DNA of 64,000 nucleotides from Verrucomicrobiota bacterium. GTDB taxonomy: Bacteria > Verrucomicrobiota > Verrucomicrobiia > Chthoniobacterales > Xiphinematobacteraceae. Below are positions 8,021-18,012 of the stretch, in pieces; the first letter of the stretch is position 1, and every line of letters begins with the position of its first letter. Location: positions 93,105 through 157,104 of the forward strand of contig JAHFTB010000001.1 in NCBI GenBank assembly GCA_023269545.1, given 5' to 3'. The notes beneath the pieces are model-generated. The model worked only from the letters and a program-made list of their open reading frames with translations. It was not told where the DNA came from and did not search any database. Made by a program: the position numbers and the translations under genes.

Positions 8021-9640
8021 TATACCCAAAAGATATCTGAAAATTATATTAAAATAACATATATTTTTACTATTCCTATAGACTCCATATACAATCAAAG
8101 ATCCTTTACAGATTCTCACCATTTTCATCAGCGCAAGAAGGAAAATCATAAGCCTTCTTTCAAGCATGCCACTGGGGAAAATCACCCTCGAAGTTATGAT
8201 CAACCTCCAGTTCCTCAGGATATTATAATTAAATCAACAGATGACACTCTTCCCTCTACTAAGAATTTCACTTCTTGTAGAAGCAATAAATCATGCTACG
8301 TACAAAAATTAAACAAATTAAAAACTTAGATACAAGAGAGAAATTCAATTTTAAAAAACGAAATATACCTCCTATTGGAAGAATTGGAAGACATAAACCA
8401 AAATGCTGAAAATAATAGATTGGACACGTATGAGGATATACTTATTAAAGTGATAGAAAACAGAATTATTTCAAAAAATATTCCCACTTTTGAGGACAAA
8501 ATCAATCTTTTAAGCAATCTTCCCGATAAAATAAAATCAGTTTTTCAACCTATTGAAACAGGACTTGAAGAGTTGAGAAATAATAAAAGTTTTTCCGAAG
8601 GATGCGAAATTCTATTGAAAGGATGGAATCTATTAGAAAATAAAAGTGAATACACTGACTCCCAATATAATGAAATAAGAGCCTTGAAAAAAGGCATTAA
8701 TAAAATTTGGGATTTTTGAAAATGAAGGCCCAATAATAGACCGCATTACAGATAGTGATCTTGATATATTAACAAATCCGGAATCAATTAAAATATTAAT
8801 AGATAGAAGAAAAATATTTACAGATATTTTTATTGAAAAAAATCCTATTCTATAAATGAATATTCACAAATTTTAAGCACATTCAAAGCAGCAAAAGATT
8901 CTAATTATAAAATTGTTGCGTCGGTGCATCCATGGATGCCTAAAAAAGAGAATGTAGTGGTCGATGACGGTTGTTGGGACCATTTTTTATCAACTCTTCT
9001 TAAGAACCCGGAAATAATATTAGACACCAAAATATTAAATCCAATTCTTCATATGTTGGAAGAAGATAATTATAATAAAGAGATTATTATTTTATCAGCA
9101 TTAACAGAAATATTTACCAGAGATTCACTCGGCTCTGATTCCTCTAAATTCTCTGACAATTTAAAAAATTTGCATGAGGCATCCACTTCTGCTCATGCAT
9201 TAGATATATACAGCCGAATTCTTTTGCATTTTGCTATAGATAAAAATAATATTAAGGCTATTGATATAGCCCATAAGCAAGGGATTTCCATGGACGCTCC
9301 ATGGGAGAATACCGAAAAAGAAAGCCATCTATTCTTCGAAAATCCACCTCTACTCCATGCTCAAACTCCATTATTTACGGCAATAATTAATTACAACCTC
9401 CCAGCAATGGAAATATTACTAAAATATGGAGCTCGTCTTGATATCACAGTGCATGCTCCTAAAATTCCTGATGAAAAAGACAATAAATATGCTTCCATAA
9501 ATGCAACTTTGCCTAAACCTGTTACTCCTCTCCAGTTTGCAAAACTATTGCTTGAATTACTGCCTCTTGATAGTAATGAGAACGATGAAGTGAAAAATTT
9601 GAACAAAATTATAACATATCTTAAAAGCAATCAAAAATAG
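8021..9640 (+). pseudogene. Eroded AT-rich gene, ankyrin-like C-terminus
   Basis: One reading frame is open over most of 8021-9640 but is broken. It has an in-frame TAG at 8327-8329 and a TGA at 8717-8719. Between about 8709 and 8855 the coding sense moves to another frame (peptide GIFENEGPIIDRITDSD onward), then returns to the first frame before 8924. Two compensating indels explain this. The 3' part (8924-9640, 238 codons) reads as an ankyrin-like repeat protein: LAIDKNNIKAIDIAHKQG, TPLFTAIINYNLPAMEILL, KYGARLDI, TPLQFAKLLLELL. No convincing start codon is seen near 8021. Base composition is visibly poorer in GC than on either side, suggesting transfer followed by decay. Fragments could still be expressed. 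Confidence 0.7.
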
Positions 9641-9661
9641 GGCAATGATCTTTTTACATCA

Positions 9662-9757
9662 GTGATGTTACGCAAAAAAGGGAAATCTTGTGGGTTAAAA
9701 TGGTTTTTTACTCCCAGAGCTCTCCTAAGAACCTGTCCTAAAAGTGCGTAACATCAG
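9662..9757 (+). repeat. MITE-like element family 1, copy B
   Basis: A longer copy (96 bp), with about 14 extra bases near its right end. It starts GTGATGTTACGCA and ends TGCGTAACATCAG. Flanks are TTACATCA (9654-9661) and TTACTCA (9758-9764), a target duplication differing by one base insertion. The right flank contains the mgtA stop codon. Confidence 0.88.
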
Positions 9758-12373
9758 TTACTCATATCCAAAGCGCTTGTAAAACCAGGTTTTTGTCAGA
9801 TGCGCGAGTATCATATAGCCGGCCATGAATCCTGCAATCCAAAACCAAAGTGCTGGAGGTAAAGGCATGAGACCGAGATAAGATGCGAAAGGCGAATAAG
9901 GCAACCACGCACCCACAGTCATGACAATAAGTGTCATGAGAGCCAGGAAGGCACTGGATCTGCTTTGTAAGAATGGGATTCGATTGGTACGAATGACATG
10001 TACAATCAGGGTTTGCGTCAGAATAGATTCTACAAACCAAGTCGAATGGAAAAGGGTTGCCAGATATGCGGAATGGGCATCCGCAGGCCCACCCGAAGGC
10101 AATGCCTTATAGGAGGCGCAGCCAAAGAAATATAATAGAACGAAAAAAGTGCAATAATCGAAAAAGGAACTGATAGGGCCCAAACACATCATGAATTTTC
10201 GGATGTTTGCAATATTCCATTTCCGTGGACGCTCAATATATTCCTTATCTACGTGGTCTGAAGGAATTCCGATTTGAGAGACATCATAAAGGAGGTTATT
10301 GACTAGCACCTGGACCGGCAACATGGGAAGAAATGGTAATAGGTAAGAAGCTCCCAACATACTGAACATGTTGCCAAAGTTCGAGGAAGAGCCCATTTTG
10401 ATGTATTTGATAATATTCCCAAATACTTTACGCCCTTCGATAATTCCCTCCTCCAACACCATAAGGCTTTTTTCCAAAAGAATAATATCCGCGCTTTCCT
10501 TTGCGACATCCACTGCGGTATCGACGGAAATAGCCACGTCTGCCGACTTCATCGCCATCACGTCATTGATACCGTCCCCCATAAATCCTACGACATGTCC
10601 CTGTTCCTTGAGAGCTTGAATCACCTGTTCTTTCTGAGCGGGCACTAGTCGAGCTAATACATTTGCCTCTTGAACCGCATGTAAAAAATCCTTTGGGGAA
10701 AGAGTGGCCAATTCGGGACCAGTCACCACCTGATTTGCTTCCAACCCGACGGCCATACACACCTTGCGACTGACTAATTCATTATCACCTGTCAGAATTT
10801 TAACTGCTACGCCATGCTCGAGCAGGGCCTTAATTGCAGCCTCAGCGGTATCTTTGGGTGGATCAAAAAAAGCGATATAACCGAGCAAGACCAGATCTGT
10901 TTCGTCTCCTTTCGAAAAGCTCTGTCGCGATTGATCAAATTCTCGATAAGCTACCGCCACCACCCGATATCCTTCCGCACTCAATTCCCGATACTCTTCC
11001 AACAAATCTTCACGGACAAATGGAATTAATGGATAGATTTCTTCGTCCACCTGATAACGAGAGCAGATAGCAGACACCTCTTCCACCGCTCCTTTGCAGA
11101 TAAGAACATGGTCTCCTTCGTCACCAATAATAACGGACATTCGCCGCCGTTGAAAATCGAAGGGAATTTCATCCACTTTAATGCAGTTGCGATCGACGTC
11201 CAATTCCGTGTGCGCAAGTACGGCTCGGTCTAACAAGTTACGTAGGCCGGTTTGATAATAACTATTCATCCAGGCATATCGCAAAACATCTTCGCTCTCT
11301 CTGCCGGTGACATCCACGTGACGTTCTAATACGACGCGGTCTTGAGTCAGCGTCCCTGTTTTGTCCGTGCAGAGAACATCCATCGCTCCAAAATTCTGAA
11401 TGGCATCTAATCGGCGAACGATGACCTTCTTTTTGGACATGAGTAATGCCCCTTTGGAAAGACAAACCGTGAGGATCATGGGGAGCATTTCCGGAGTGAG
11501 CCCTACGGCAATAGAGAGGCCGAAAAACAATGCCTCGCTCCAATTGTGTTTAGTCGCACCGATGATTAAAAAAACAATTGCGACCATAACCACCATACAA
11601 CGGACCATGAGCATGGTAAAACCATGGATCCCTTTTTCGAAGCTGGTTGTTTCCTTTCGCTTAGCAAGTCGTTCTGAAATTTTTCCAAAGACCGTGCTCC
11701 TTCCTGTAAGCAAGACAAGCCCGGTAGCGGATCCACTGACTACATTGCTTCCCATGAAGCACGCATTACAAGCTTCCAAGGGATTGGGTGTATTTTCCGG
11801 AGGCTCCGTGGATTTTTCGATCGGCATGGATTCTCCAGTGAGAGCCGATTGACTCACAAAAAAGTCCTTTGCCGTTAGAATTCGCAAATCCGCGGGAATA
11901 ATACTGCCCGCAGCTAAAACAACCGTATCTCCTGGAACGACCTCTTCTATTTCAATTTCCTTTTCCTGCCCACTACGGACAACCATCGCTACCGTGCGCA
12001 CCATTTTTTGAAGAGAGCGCATGGCATTGGTACTTCGGGCTTCCTGTACATAAGAGAGACCCACGCTAATCAGAATCATCATGAGCACAACGGTCCCTGA
12101 ATAGGGATCTCCCATTGCATAGGAGACCACCAAAATTACCAGGAGCTGAATCACAAGAGGATGTTTACAGCGTCGAAAGATGTCTATGGCCCAATTTTCT
12201 CTCTGGGCGGATATCACTCGGTTAGGTCCGACCTCTTCCAACTGCTCCACTGCTTGCTGATCTGTCAGTCCTTGCTCGGAAATTCCCATTTTCGCCCGCA
12301 GTTCCGTGATGGGTAACCATAGTGATTCCCTAATATCGATGAGAGGATCAGAATTGCGCGTGGGAAACATCAT
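9758..12373 (-). CDS. mgtA: Magnesium-translocating P-type ATPase (MgtA/MgtB type)
   Basis: An 871-residue P-type ATPase. It shows the N-terminal cation-ATPase domain, the actuator TGES loop (SALTGESMPIEKS), the phosphorylation site DKTGTLTQD near residue 340, the hinge GDGINDVMAMKSADVAI, and C-terminal membrane spans. Overall layout fits MgtA-type Mg2+ importers of the inner membrane. The start (ATG 12373 or 12370) has no visible Shine-Dalgarno: a MITE target duplication begins 2 bp upstream of the ATG. A second copy abuts the stop codon. Thus the gene is bracketed by two copies in the same orientation. No leader peptide or Mg2+ riboswitch was recognised upstream. Confidence 0.93.
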   Translation of the reverse strand: MMFPTRNSDPLIDIRESLWLPITELRAKMGISEQGLTDQQAVEQLEEVGPNRVISAQRENWAIDIFRRCKHPLVIQLLVILVVSYAMGDPYSGTVVLMMILISVGLSYVQEARSTNAMRSLQKMVRTVAMVVRSGQEKEIEIEEVVPGDTVVLAAGSIIPADLRILTAKDFFVSQSALTGESMPIEKSTEPPENTPNPLEACNACFMGSNVVSGSATGLVLLTGRSTVFGKISERLAKRKETTSFEKGIHGFTMLMVRCMVVMVAIVFLIIGATKHNWSEALFFGLSIAVGLTPEMLPMILTVCLSKGALLMSKKKVIVRRLDAIQNFGAMDVLCTDKTGTLTQDRVVLERHVDVTGRESEDVLRYAWMNSYYQTGLRNLLDRAVLAHTELDVDRNCIKVDEIPFDFQRRRMSVIIGDEGDHVLICKGAVEEVSAICSRYQVDEEIYPLIPFVREDLLEEYRELSAEGYRVVAVAYREFDQSRQSFSKGDETDLVLLGYIAFFDPPKDTAEAAIKALLEHGVAVKILTGDNELVSRKVCMAVGLEANQVVTGPELATLSPKDFLHAVQEANVLARLVPAQKEQVIQALKEQGHVVGFMGDGINDVMAMKSADVAISVDTAVDVAKESADIILLEKSLMVLEEGIIEGRKVFGNIIKYIKMGSSSNFGNMFSMLGASYLLPFLPMLPVQVLVNNLLYDVSQIGIPSDHVDKEYIERPRKWNIANIRKFMMCLGPISSFFDYCTFFVLLYFFGCASYKALPSGGPADAHSAYLATLFHSTWFVESILTQTLIVHVIRTNRIPFLQSRSSAFLALMTLIVMTVGAWLPYSPFASYLGLMPLPPALWFWIAGFMAGYMILAHLTKTWFYKRFGYE

Positions 12374-12382
12374 TCTTATGAA

Positions 12383-12464
12383 GTGATGTTACGCAAAAAA
12401 GGGAAACCTTGTAGGCTAAAATGGTTTTTTTGCTCCCAGAGCTCCTCAAAGTGCGTAACGTCAG
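12383..12464 (+). repeat. MITE-like element family 1, copy C
   Basis: An 82 bp copy with ends GTGATGTTACGCA and TGCGTAACGTCAG. It has a perfect 7 bp target duplication TTATGAA at 12376-12382 and 12465-12471. The left duplication starts 2 bp from the mgtA ATG, so the element occupies the 5' leader of mgtA. Internal CAAAAAAGGG...GGTTTTTTTG segments are partly complementary and could fold. Confidence 0.92.
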
Positions 12465-12652
12465 TTATGAACTATAGAGCAATTTAAAATGAAGAGTACA
12501 ATGACTGATCTGAAATAAGAACGCGACCGTGGAAATTTGTGGTATTCCGGCTACCCAGCGAAAGTCTTCCAATACTTGTAATACTATATTATTTACGGTC
12601 GCAAATCGGTTCTCTTTTTTTCATTATCGCTTCTTGTAACTTCCCCTCATCC

Positions 12653-14452
12653 ATGCACATCGAAGATTACGGCTTTTTGAGCGATACGGAAACCGCCGCC
12701 CTGGTCGGTCGAGATGGCTCTATCGACTGGCTCTGTATGCCTCGGTTTGATGCTCCCGCTTGTTTTTCAAAATTACTCGGAAACCAAGATAATGGCTTCT
12801 GGAAAATAGCTCCTCTGCAGCCCGTGATCAAAAGCCGCCGCACATATCGTGGGAATACTCTTATTTTGGATACCGAATTTGAAACAGATACGGGGGGGGT
12901 GCGACTCACTGATTTTATGCCTTTGCGCGACGAGAACCCTTATGTCGTCCGTATTGTCGAAGGCATTACCGGAACTGTGGACATGGAAATGAAACTCGTC
13001 ATTCGCTTTGCCTACGGTAAAATCCTCCCCTGGGTTCGTCGCCATGAGAATGGCATTGTGGCTGTGGCAGGATTAGATGCCTTAATCCTTCAAAGCGATG
13101 TAAAAACTCATGGGGAAAAGCATAGCACCGTCGCACGCTTTACCATTGCCGCAGGAGACTCCAAATCGTTTGTATTAACCTCATTTTTTTCTCATAAGGC
13201 CCTTCCAAAAACGATCCATCCCACCAATAGTTTACGAAGGACTGAAAAATTCTGGAAACACTGGTCTGCTCAAATGCAGACAAGCTGTTACGAACCAGAA
13301 GCTGTGCACCGCTCCCTCCTGGTGTTAAAGGGCCTTACATTCGCTCCGACCGGTGGCATTGTTGCTGCCGCCACCACTTCCCTACCGGAACAACTTGGCG
13401 GAGAACGAAATTGGGATTACCGCTTTTGCTGGCTGCGAGACGCCACTTTTACGCTCTACTCCTTTCTATCCGCCGGCTATACCGAAGAAGCCACGGCATG
13501 GTGTAATTGGCTCTTGAGAGCTATTGCAGGCAGTCCCGAACAAATGCAAACACTATATGGTCCGGCTGGAGAACATCTCCTGATGGAATACCAATTGCCC
13601 TATCTTTCCGGTTACGAAAATTCTCGCCCCGTTCGCATTGGCAATGCCGCTTCAGAACAATTCCAACTCGATGTTTATGGGGAAGTAATAGATATGCTCT
13701 ACCACGCTCGATGTCATGGGTTGAAATCAGATGAGAATGTATGGCGACTACAACGTCATTTAATTCAATTCATCATCCAACATTGGCCTGATCCCGACGA
13801 GGGCATTTGGGAGGTACGTGGAAAACGGAGGCACTTTACTCATTCGAAAGTAATGGCCTGGGTCGCTCTGGATCGGGCTGTGAAAATTTGTAAAAAATTT
13901 CATGCCAAGGGAGATGTCAAATTATGGCAATCAGTTCGCGACGACATTCATCGGGAAGTCTGTGCACGAAGTTTTAATAAAAACCGCGGTGCATTCACAC
14001 AATCATTTGATTCCGACCGGTTGGATGCCGCTGTTCTTCTGATCCCTCTTGTCGGATTTCTTCCTCATAACGATGCGCGTATCCGCAGCACGGTCGAAGT
14101 GATTGAAAAAGAACTTTTGTTTAATGGCTTTGTGATGAGGTATCACCCCGAAAGTTCTGAAGCAGTGGATGGTCTCACGCCCGGCGAGGGTGCTTTTCTC
14201 CCTTGTTCATTTTGGCTTGTGGATTGCTTAAATCTCATGGGAAGACGGCAGGATGCCCTAGCACTTTTTCAGAGACTTCTTTCAATACGCAATGATCTCG
14301 GCCTTCTTTCGGAGGAATATGACACAAGCAACCGACGTTTGATAGGCAACTTCCCTCAAGCTTTTTCTCACGTTTCCCTCATTAATTCAGCTAATAACCT
14401 GGCAAGTACCGAGGGCCCGGCTATGGAACGGGGCGCCCGGAATTGTTCGTAG
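12653..14452 (+). CDS. Glycoside hydrolase family 15 protein (glucoamylase/trehalase-like)
   Basis: A 599-residue protein beginning MHIEDYGFLSDTETAALVG, the typical start of bacterial GH15 proteins, with a substrate-binding N-terminal beta domain and an (alpha/alpha)6 barrel. Typical segments are GRDGSIDWLCMPRFDAP, ERNWDYRFCWLRDATFTL, the catalytic-region EGIWEVRG, and the second acidic region NDLGLLSEEYD. Members are cytoplasmic exo-acting alpha-glucosidases: glucoamylases, trehalases or isomaltases. The substrate cannot be assigned here. ATG 12653 is chosen because the family starts there; an upstream TTG-type extension to 12539 has no family support. No signal peptide is seen. Confidence 0.9.
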   Translation: MHIEDYGFLSDTETAALVGRDGSIDWLCMPRFDAPACFSKLLGNQDNGFWKIAPLQPVIKSRRTYRGNTLILDTEFETDTGGVRLTDFMPLRDENPYVVRIVEGITGTVDMEMKLVIRFAYGKILPWVRRHENGIVAVAGLDALILQSDVKTHGEKHSTVARFTIAAGDSKSFVLTSFFSHKALPKTIHPTNSLRRTEKFWKHWSAQMQTSCYEPEAVHRSLLVLKGLTFAPTGGIVAAATTSLPEQLGGERNWDYRFCWLRDATFTLYSFLSAGYTEEATAWCNWLLRAIAGSPEQMQTLYGPAGEHLLMEYQLPYLSGYENSRPVRIGNAASEQFQLDVYGEVIDMLYHARCHGLKSDENVWRLQRHLIQFIIQHWPDPDEGIWEVRGKRRHFTHSKVMAWVALDRAVKICKKFHAKGDVKLWQSVRDDIHREVCARSFNKNRGAFTQSFDSDRLDAAVLLIPLVGFLPHNDARIRSTVEVIEKELLFNGFVMRYHPESSEAVDGLTPGEGAFLPCSFWLVDCLNLMGRRQDALALFQRLLSIRNDLGLLSEEYDTSNRRLIGNFPQAFSHVSLINSANNLASTEGPAMERGARNCS

Positions 14453-14500
14453 TTCTTATTATCCAACCACGAAAACTGAACTTCGGAGCCTCCCCAGCTA

Positions 14501-15949
14501 CTATAAACCGCTTTTAATGCGCTCCGCAGTCTCGGGATCAATATGGTTCCAATATGCAAGGAAACGAGACTTAATGTCAGAATTTTTCAAGCTCTTGTAT
14601 TGACCCATCAACGTCTCAACAAGACGAGTGCGCTGCTCGACATCAAATACCTCTCGCACTAATATCCCCGCTTGACCAAAATCGCTGTCATCAGCTCGTA
14701 AGGTATATGCCTTGCGAACCAACTCACCGTCAGAGTTCCACCCAGAACCTTCGGCGGCACGCGTTGGATCCGCCTGGGGTCCCCCGAACGAATTTGGCGC
14801 ATAAACCGGAGTCTTGGGATCATTATAACAATGCCGCGATTGACCATCCTTAGCATAGGAATTCACCTTGGCCTTGGGGCGATTGACTGGCAATTCATTA
14901 TAATTTGTTCCAATTCGGTAGCGATGCGCATCCGCATAAGAAAAGATCCTTGCTAGTAACATCTTATCCGGACTGGCATCTACGCCAGGAACCAGATTGG
15001 AAGGTTCGAAAGCGGCTTGTTCGATTTGAGCAAAATAATTTTCCGGATTCCGATTTAATTCAAATTCACCCACTTTAATCAAAGGGTAATCGGCATGCGG
15101 CCAAATCTTAGTGAGGTCAAAGGGATTATACCGATAAGTCTTGGCATCCTCATAAGGCATGATCTGCACGAAAAGCGTCCACTTAGGGTGATCACCACGT
15201 TCGATGGCATCATAGAGGTCGCGCAAATAATAATCGGTGTCCACACCTGCAATCTGGACGGCTTCTGTGTTGGTAATGTTTTTTACACCCTGTTGAGTGT
15301 GAAAATGATACTTGATCCAGGCCCTGTCCCCTTTGGCATTCATCCATTGGTAGGTATGAGATCCATAACCATTCATATGGCGCCAGTTCAAGGGGAGACC
15401 ACGATCCCCCATCAGATAAGTTACCTGATGAGCAGTTTCCGGTGAAAGAGTCCAAAAATCCCATTGCATGTCGGCATCACGGAGGTTGGTGTGCGGCAAA
15501 CGTTTTTGAGAACGAATGAAATCCGGAAATTTCATGGCGTCGCGAACGAAAAACACGGGGGTATTATTCCCGACGATATCGTAGTTTCCTTCTGTGGTAT
15601 AAAACTTTAAAGCAAATCCACGCACATCACGCCACGTATCCGGCGAGCCTAATTCTCCTGCCACTGAAGAGAAACGTGCCAGCATCTCCGTCTGCACACC
15701 TTTCTGAAACAACGCGGCGCGGGTATGGCAACTGACATCTTCGGTAATAGTGAGAGTGCCAAAAGCACCACCGCCTTTGGCATGTACGACACGCTCCGGA
15801 ACGCGCTCCCGATTAAACTGTGCGTGTTTTTCAAGGAGATAGTGATCATGCAATACCACTGCACCATCCGATCCAACGGTTTTTGAATGCTCATCTGACG
15901 CGACCGGGATGCCGGTCGTTGTGGTAGTGGGGTTCCTATTATCACTCAT
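14501..15949 (-). CDS. katA: Catalase (monofunctional, haem)
   Basis: A 482-residue small-subunit haem catalase converting hydrogen peroxide to water and oxygen. The distal His56 ([12 protein letters not shown]) and Asn128 ([12 protein letters not shown]) and the proximal haem-ligand Tyr ([17 protein letters not shown]) are all present. The length fits clade 3 catalases. It is transcribed convergently with the GH15 gene (48 bp apart). The 361 bp upstream contain no gene; I see a short TGCCTGGGATTTT repeat at 16070 and AT-rich promoter-like DNA, but no recognisable OxyR or PerR site. Confidence 0.96.
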   Translation of the reverse strand: MSDNRNPTTTTTGIPVASDEHSKTVGSDGAVVLHDHYLLEKHAQFNRERVPERVVHAKGGGAFGTLTITEDVSCHTRAALFQKGVQTEMLARFSSVAGELGSPDTWRDVRGFALKFYTTEGNYDIVGNNTPVFFVRDAMKFPDFIRSQKRLPHTNLRDADMQWDFWTLSPETAHQVTYLMGDRGLPLNWRHMNGYGSHTYQWMNAKGDRAWIKYHFHTQQGVKNITNTEAVQIAGVDTDYYLRDLYDAIERGDHPKWTLFVQIMPYEDAKTYRYNPFDLTKIWPHADYPLIKVGEFELNRNPENYFAQIEQAAFEPSNLVPGVDASPDKMLLARIFSYADAHRYRIGTNYNELPVNRPKAKVNSYAKDGQSRHCYNDPKTPVYAPNSFGGPQADPTRAAEGSGWNSDGELVRKAYTLRADDSDFGQAGILVREVFDVEQRTRLVETLMGQYKSLKNSDIKSRFLAYWNHIDPETAERIKSGL

Positions 15950-16310
15950 GAAAGGCGTTGCTTTTTGTATTTCTTATCTGTCGCGCGAAGAGAGTATGAA
16001 CATACTATCACAGCAAATCATTTCATATTTGATCCCTCAAGCGACAGTCAATCTGTAAAAAGTAAAATGTGCCTGGGATTTTTGCTATTGCTATATATAT
16101 CAAATATTAGCAAATAATGATCCGTTCCCTTTCTTCTTTCTTCCGGGTCATCTCGGTGATCTCATTATAAAGTGCTTTACAGGCAGATTCCTGTTTTCAG
16201 ATTCCGATGAACCATGCTAAAATAAATCTGATCGTGTATTGCGGAAAATATAAAAACCTGAAATGCAAGAGATTGGCCTCTCTCTCTCTTAATTTCCTTA
16301 CACTCTTTCG
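15950..16310. other. Intergenic region between katA and the 16311 gene
   Basis: No gene is seen in these 361 bp. The only recognisable feature is a short repeat at 16070-16095 (TGCCTGGGATTTTTGCTATT), related to copies at 45757 and 46991. The region separates two divergent genes and should carry both promoters. Confidence 0.5.
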
Positions 16311-16688
16311 ATGGATCTTCACGATACTATCTTTCACAAACCGTCTTTTAATCGACATGCTTATTCTATAAATCGCCCACCGGGCATTTGGCAGGCAAAA
16401 ATCGATAAGGCTGTATATACCAAAGGTTCCGGCACAAATCCCTCACAGGGCGGACGATGTAATGGAATCCATCTCTATGTGGAACATGAAAGAAGTAACC
16501 AGAAGATCTCCCTTTTTATTCCCCTCTTCCCCGGCTTCACCCCTTTAACCGTTGCAGATCGTTTTCATGAGGGAGACCTGATCGAAGTCGAGATTGCTAC
16601 CTCCAAATCCGGATTACCAGCTGTCAAAACACTTCGCAAACTCGAACGCCGTGTGAAAAAATTCGTAGTTCGCAGTTCATGCCGTTAG
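16311..16688 (+). CDS. Hypothetical protein
   Basis: A 125-residue protein I do not recognise. It has no signal peptide or membrane span. The sequence is mixed alpha/beta: a central GIHLYVEHE and KISLFIPLFPG suggest beta strands, followed by a charged C-terminus (RKLERRVKKFVV). It starts at ATG 16311, divergent from katA, and is followed after 12 bp by a MITE target duplication. The length and coding quality make it a plausible real gene, but function is unknown. Confidence 0.6.
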   Translation: MDLHDTIFHKPSFNRHAYSINRPPGIWQAKIDKAVYTKGSGTNPSQGGRCNGIHLYVEHERSNQKISLFIPLFPGFTPLTVADRFHEGDLIEVEIATSKSGLPAVKTLRKLERRVKKFVVRSSCR

Positions 16689-16707
16689 CGAAAAAAATAA
16701 TTGATAA

Positions 16708-16789
16708 CTGCCATGACGCCCTTTGAGGAGCTCTGGGAGCAAAAAAACCATTTTAGCCTACAAGGTTTCCCTTTTTTGCGTCACATCAC
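16708..16789 (-). repeat. MITE-like element family 1, copy D
   Basis: An 82 bp copy in reverse orientation with a perfect 7 bp target duplication, TTGATAA, at 16701-16707 and 16790-16796. Reading on the minus strand it begins GTGATGTGACGCA and ends GGGCGTCATGGCAG, the most diverged right end among the six copies. Confidence 0.92.
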
Positions 16790-16911
16790 TTGATAAATTT
16801 TGGGAATTATTTGCAAAGCGTAAGAACGGAAAAGGGGGCTTCGCCATATGATACCCACATTCCCATAAATAGGACCATGGAAAACTATTCGCGGCATTTT
16901 GCCCAGGAAGC

Positions 16912-17724
16912 CTATTCCCCCACCACCACGAGAGTTCCTATCCTCACTCGATCATAAATCATTTTCGCTATTTGTTCTGGCAGGCGAATACAACCGTGCG
17001 AAGCCGGATACCCAGGCAAATAGCCGGCATGCATACCAATGCCTTGCCATGTAAGACGCAAAAACCACCTCATAGGAGCTCCTCTATAAGTTGTCCCACT
17101 GGGAGCTGCGTCGATTTTCAAACTGACTCCCGAGCGCACCACCTCTCCCTCCGCATTGACAAAATCACCATAAACGCTAGATCGATGATCCGCATCCTTT
17201 TCTAGAATGGTAAACCGCCCTCGAGGCGTCATTCCCGCAACCTTGCCTGAAGAAAGAGGGGAATCAATCGCCACTTCTTCTCCCACTTTGAGATAAATTC
17301 TCTGTCTTGAGAGAGAAAGGAAAAGGGAAACATTTTGAAAAGTCGCTTGATTCAGTACACGGGGAACCACCACGGGAGGTTCTTGAGTGTGAATCAGATC
17401 TGTCGCTTTTTTTTGTCTGAATTTCGTTACCCGCTTCACCGGCCGAGACGGCATCTCAGATGGTTTCTCGCCTTGAATTTCCAAGGGAACTGATTGTTTT
17501 TTCTTCGCGTTCGCTGGTTGTGGCACGCGCGAAATCAACCGGGTATCCTGTCCCTCAAAAGGTGTTCCGGGGTTACCGGGAGGAGACTCAGCTGCCTGGA
17601 TGGGAGTAGCCCCTATAGCCACCGATAACATCATGAAAACGGCGGCCAAAAACCAAACTGGGATTTTTTCTTTAGGGTTGAGATGTCGGAATAGCTGATC
17701 TATTTTATACAAAACGCGGATCAT
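16912..17724 (-). CDS. L,D-transpeptidase (YkuD domain)
   Basis: A 270-residue secreted or membrane-anchored cell-wall enzyme. One hydrophobic segment (about residues 22-43) follows a positive N-terminus. A Pro/Lys-rich linker comes next, then the YkuD domain with the catalytic signature GYPASHGCIRLP, whose Cys is the nucleophile and whose His is conserved. YkuD enzymes form 3-3 cross-links or attach proteins to peptidoglycan in the periplasm. It is a single gene. Confidence 0.93.
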   Translation of the reverse strand: MIRVLYKIDQLFRHLNPKEKIPVWFLAAVFMMLSVAIGATPIQAAESPPGNPGTPFEGQDTRLISRVPQPANAKKKQSVPLEIQGEKPSEMPSRPVKRVTKFRQKKATDLIHTQEPPVVVPRVLNQATFQNVSLFLSLSRQRIYLKVGEEVAIDSPLSSGKVAGMTPRGRFTILEKDADHRSSVYGDFVNAEGEVVRSGVSLKIDAAPSGTTYRGAPMRWFLRLTWQGIGMHAGYLPGYPASHGCIRLPEQIAKMIYDRVRIGTLVVVGE

Positions 17725-17859
17725 GTTACATTTGGGTCAGCATGCCAGAGGCCGGGCCGACATGTTTTTCAGGCCGACATGTTTTTAGTTGTATCCCGAT
17801 AAACACACGAGTCAAAATTAGCAACGAGATTTCCGAGAACGAGAGTTTCTATCATCATC

Positions 17860-17920
17860 AGGACTTACGCAGATTCCAGAGAAAAGTCCGCTCGTTTTCC
17901 CCTGTTTTTGCGTAAGTCCT
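17860..17920. repeat. Short palindromic-ended element, family 2 (61 bp)
   Basis: It has perfect 12 bp inverted ends, AGGACTTACGCA at 17860-17871 and TGCGTAAGTCCT at 17909-17920. A 4 bp direct repeat, CATC, lies on both sides (17856-17859, 17921-17924). This is the structure of a non-autonomous transposon remnant. About 30 bp of its core recur at 58246-58278 inside a differently ended repeat. Confidence 0.85.
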
Positions 17921-18012
17921 CATCCTTGTATATTTCTGCCTCTCCTCTTCAGGTTCCGGCGAAAAATGAAAAAGATTGCCCCATCGCTCTTTTGCACCTA
18001 TCCAAACGATAT

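Noticed and set aside
9654..12471. Composite transposon carrying mgtA
   Set aside because: The two flanking copies have separate target duplications of different sequence (TTACtCA-type and TTATGAA), which indicates two independent insertions rather than one composite unit.
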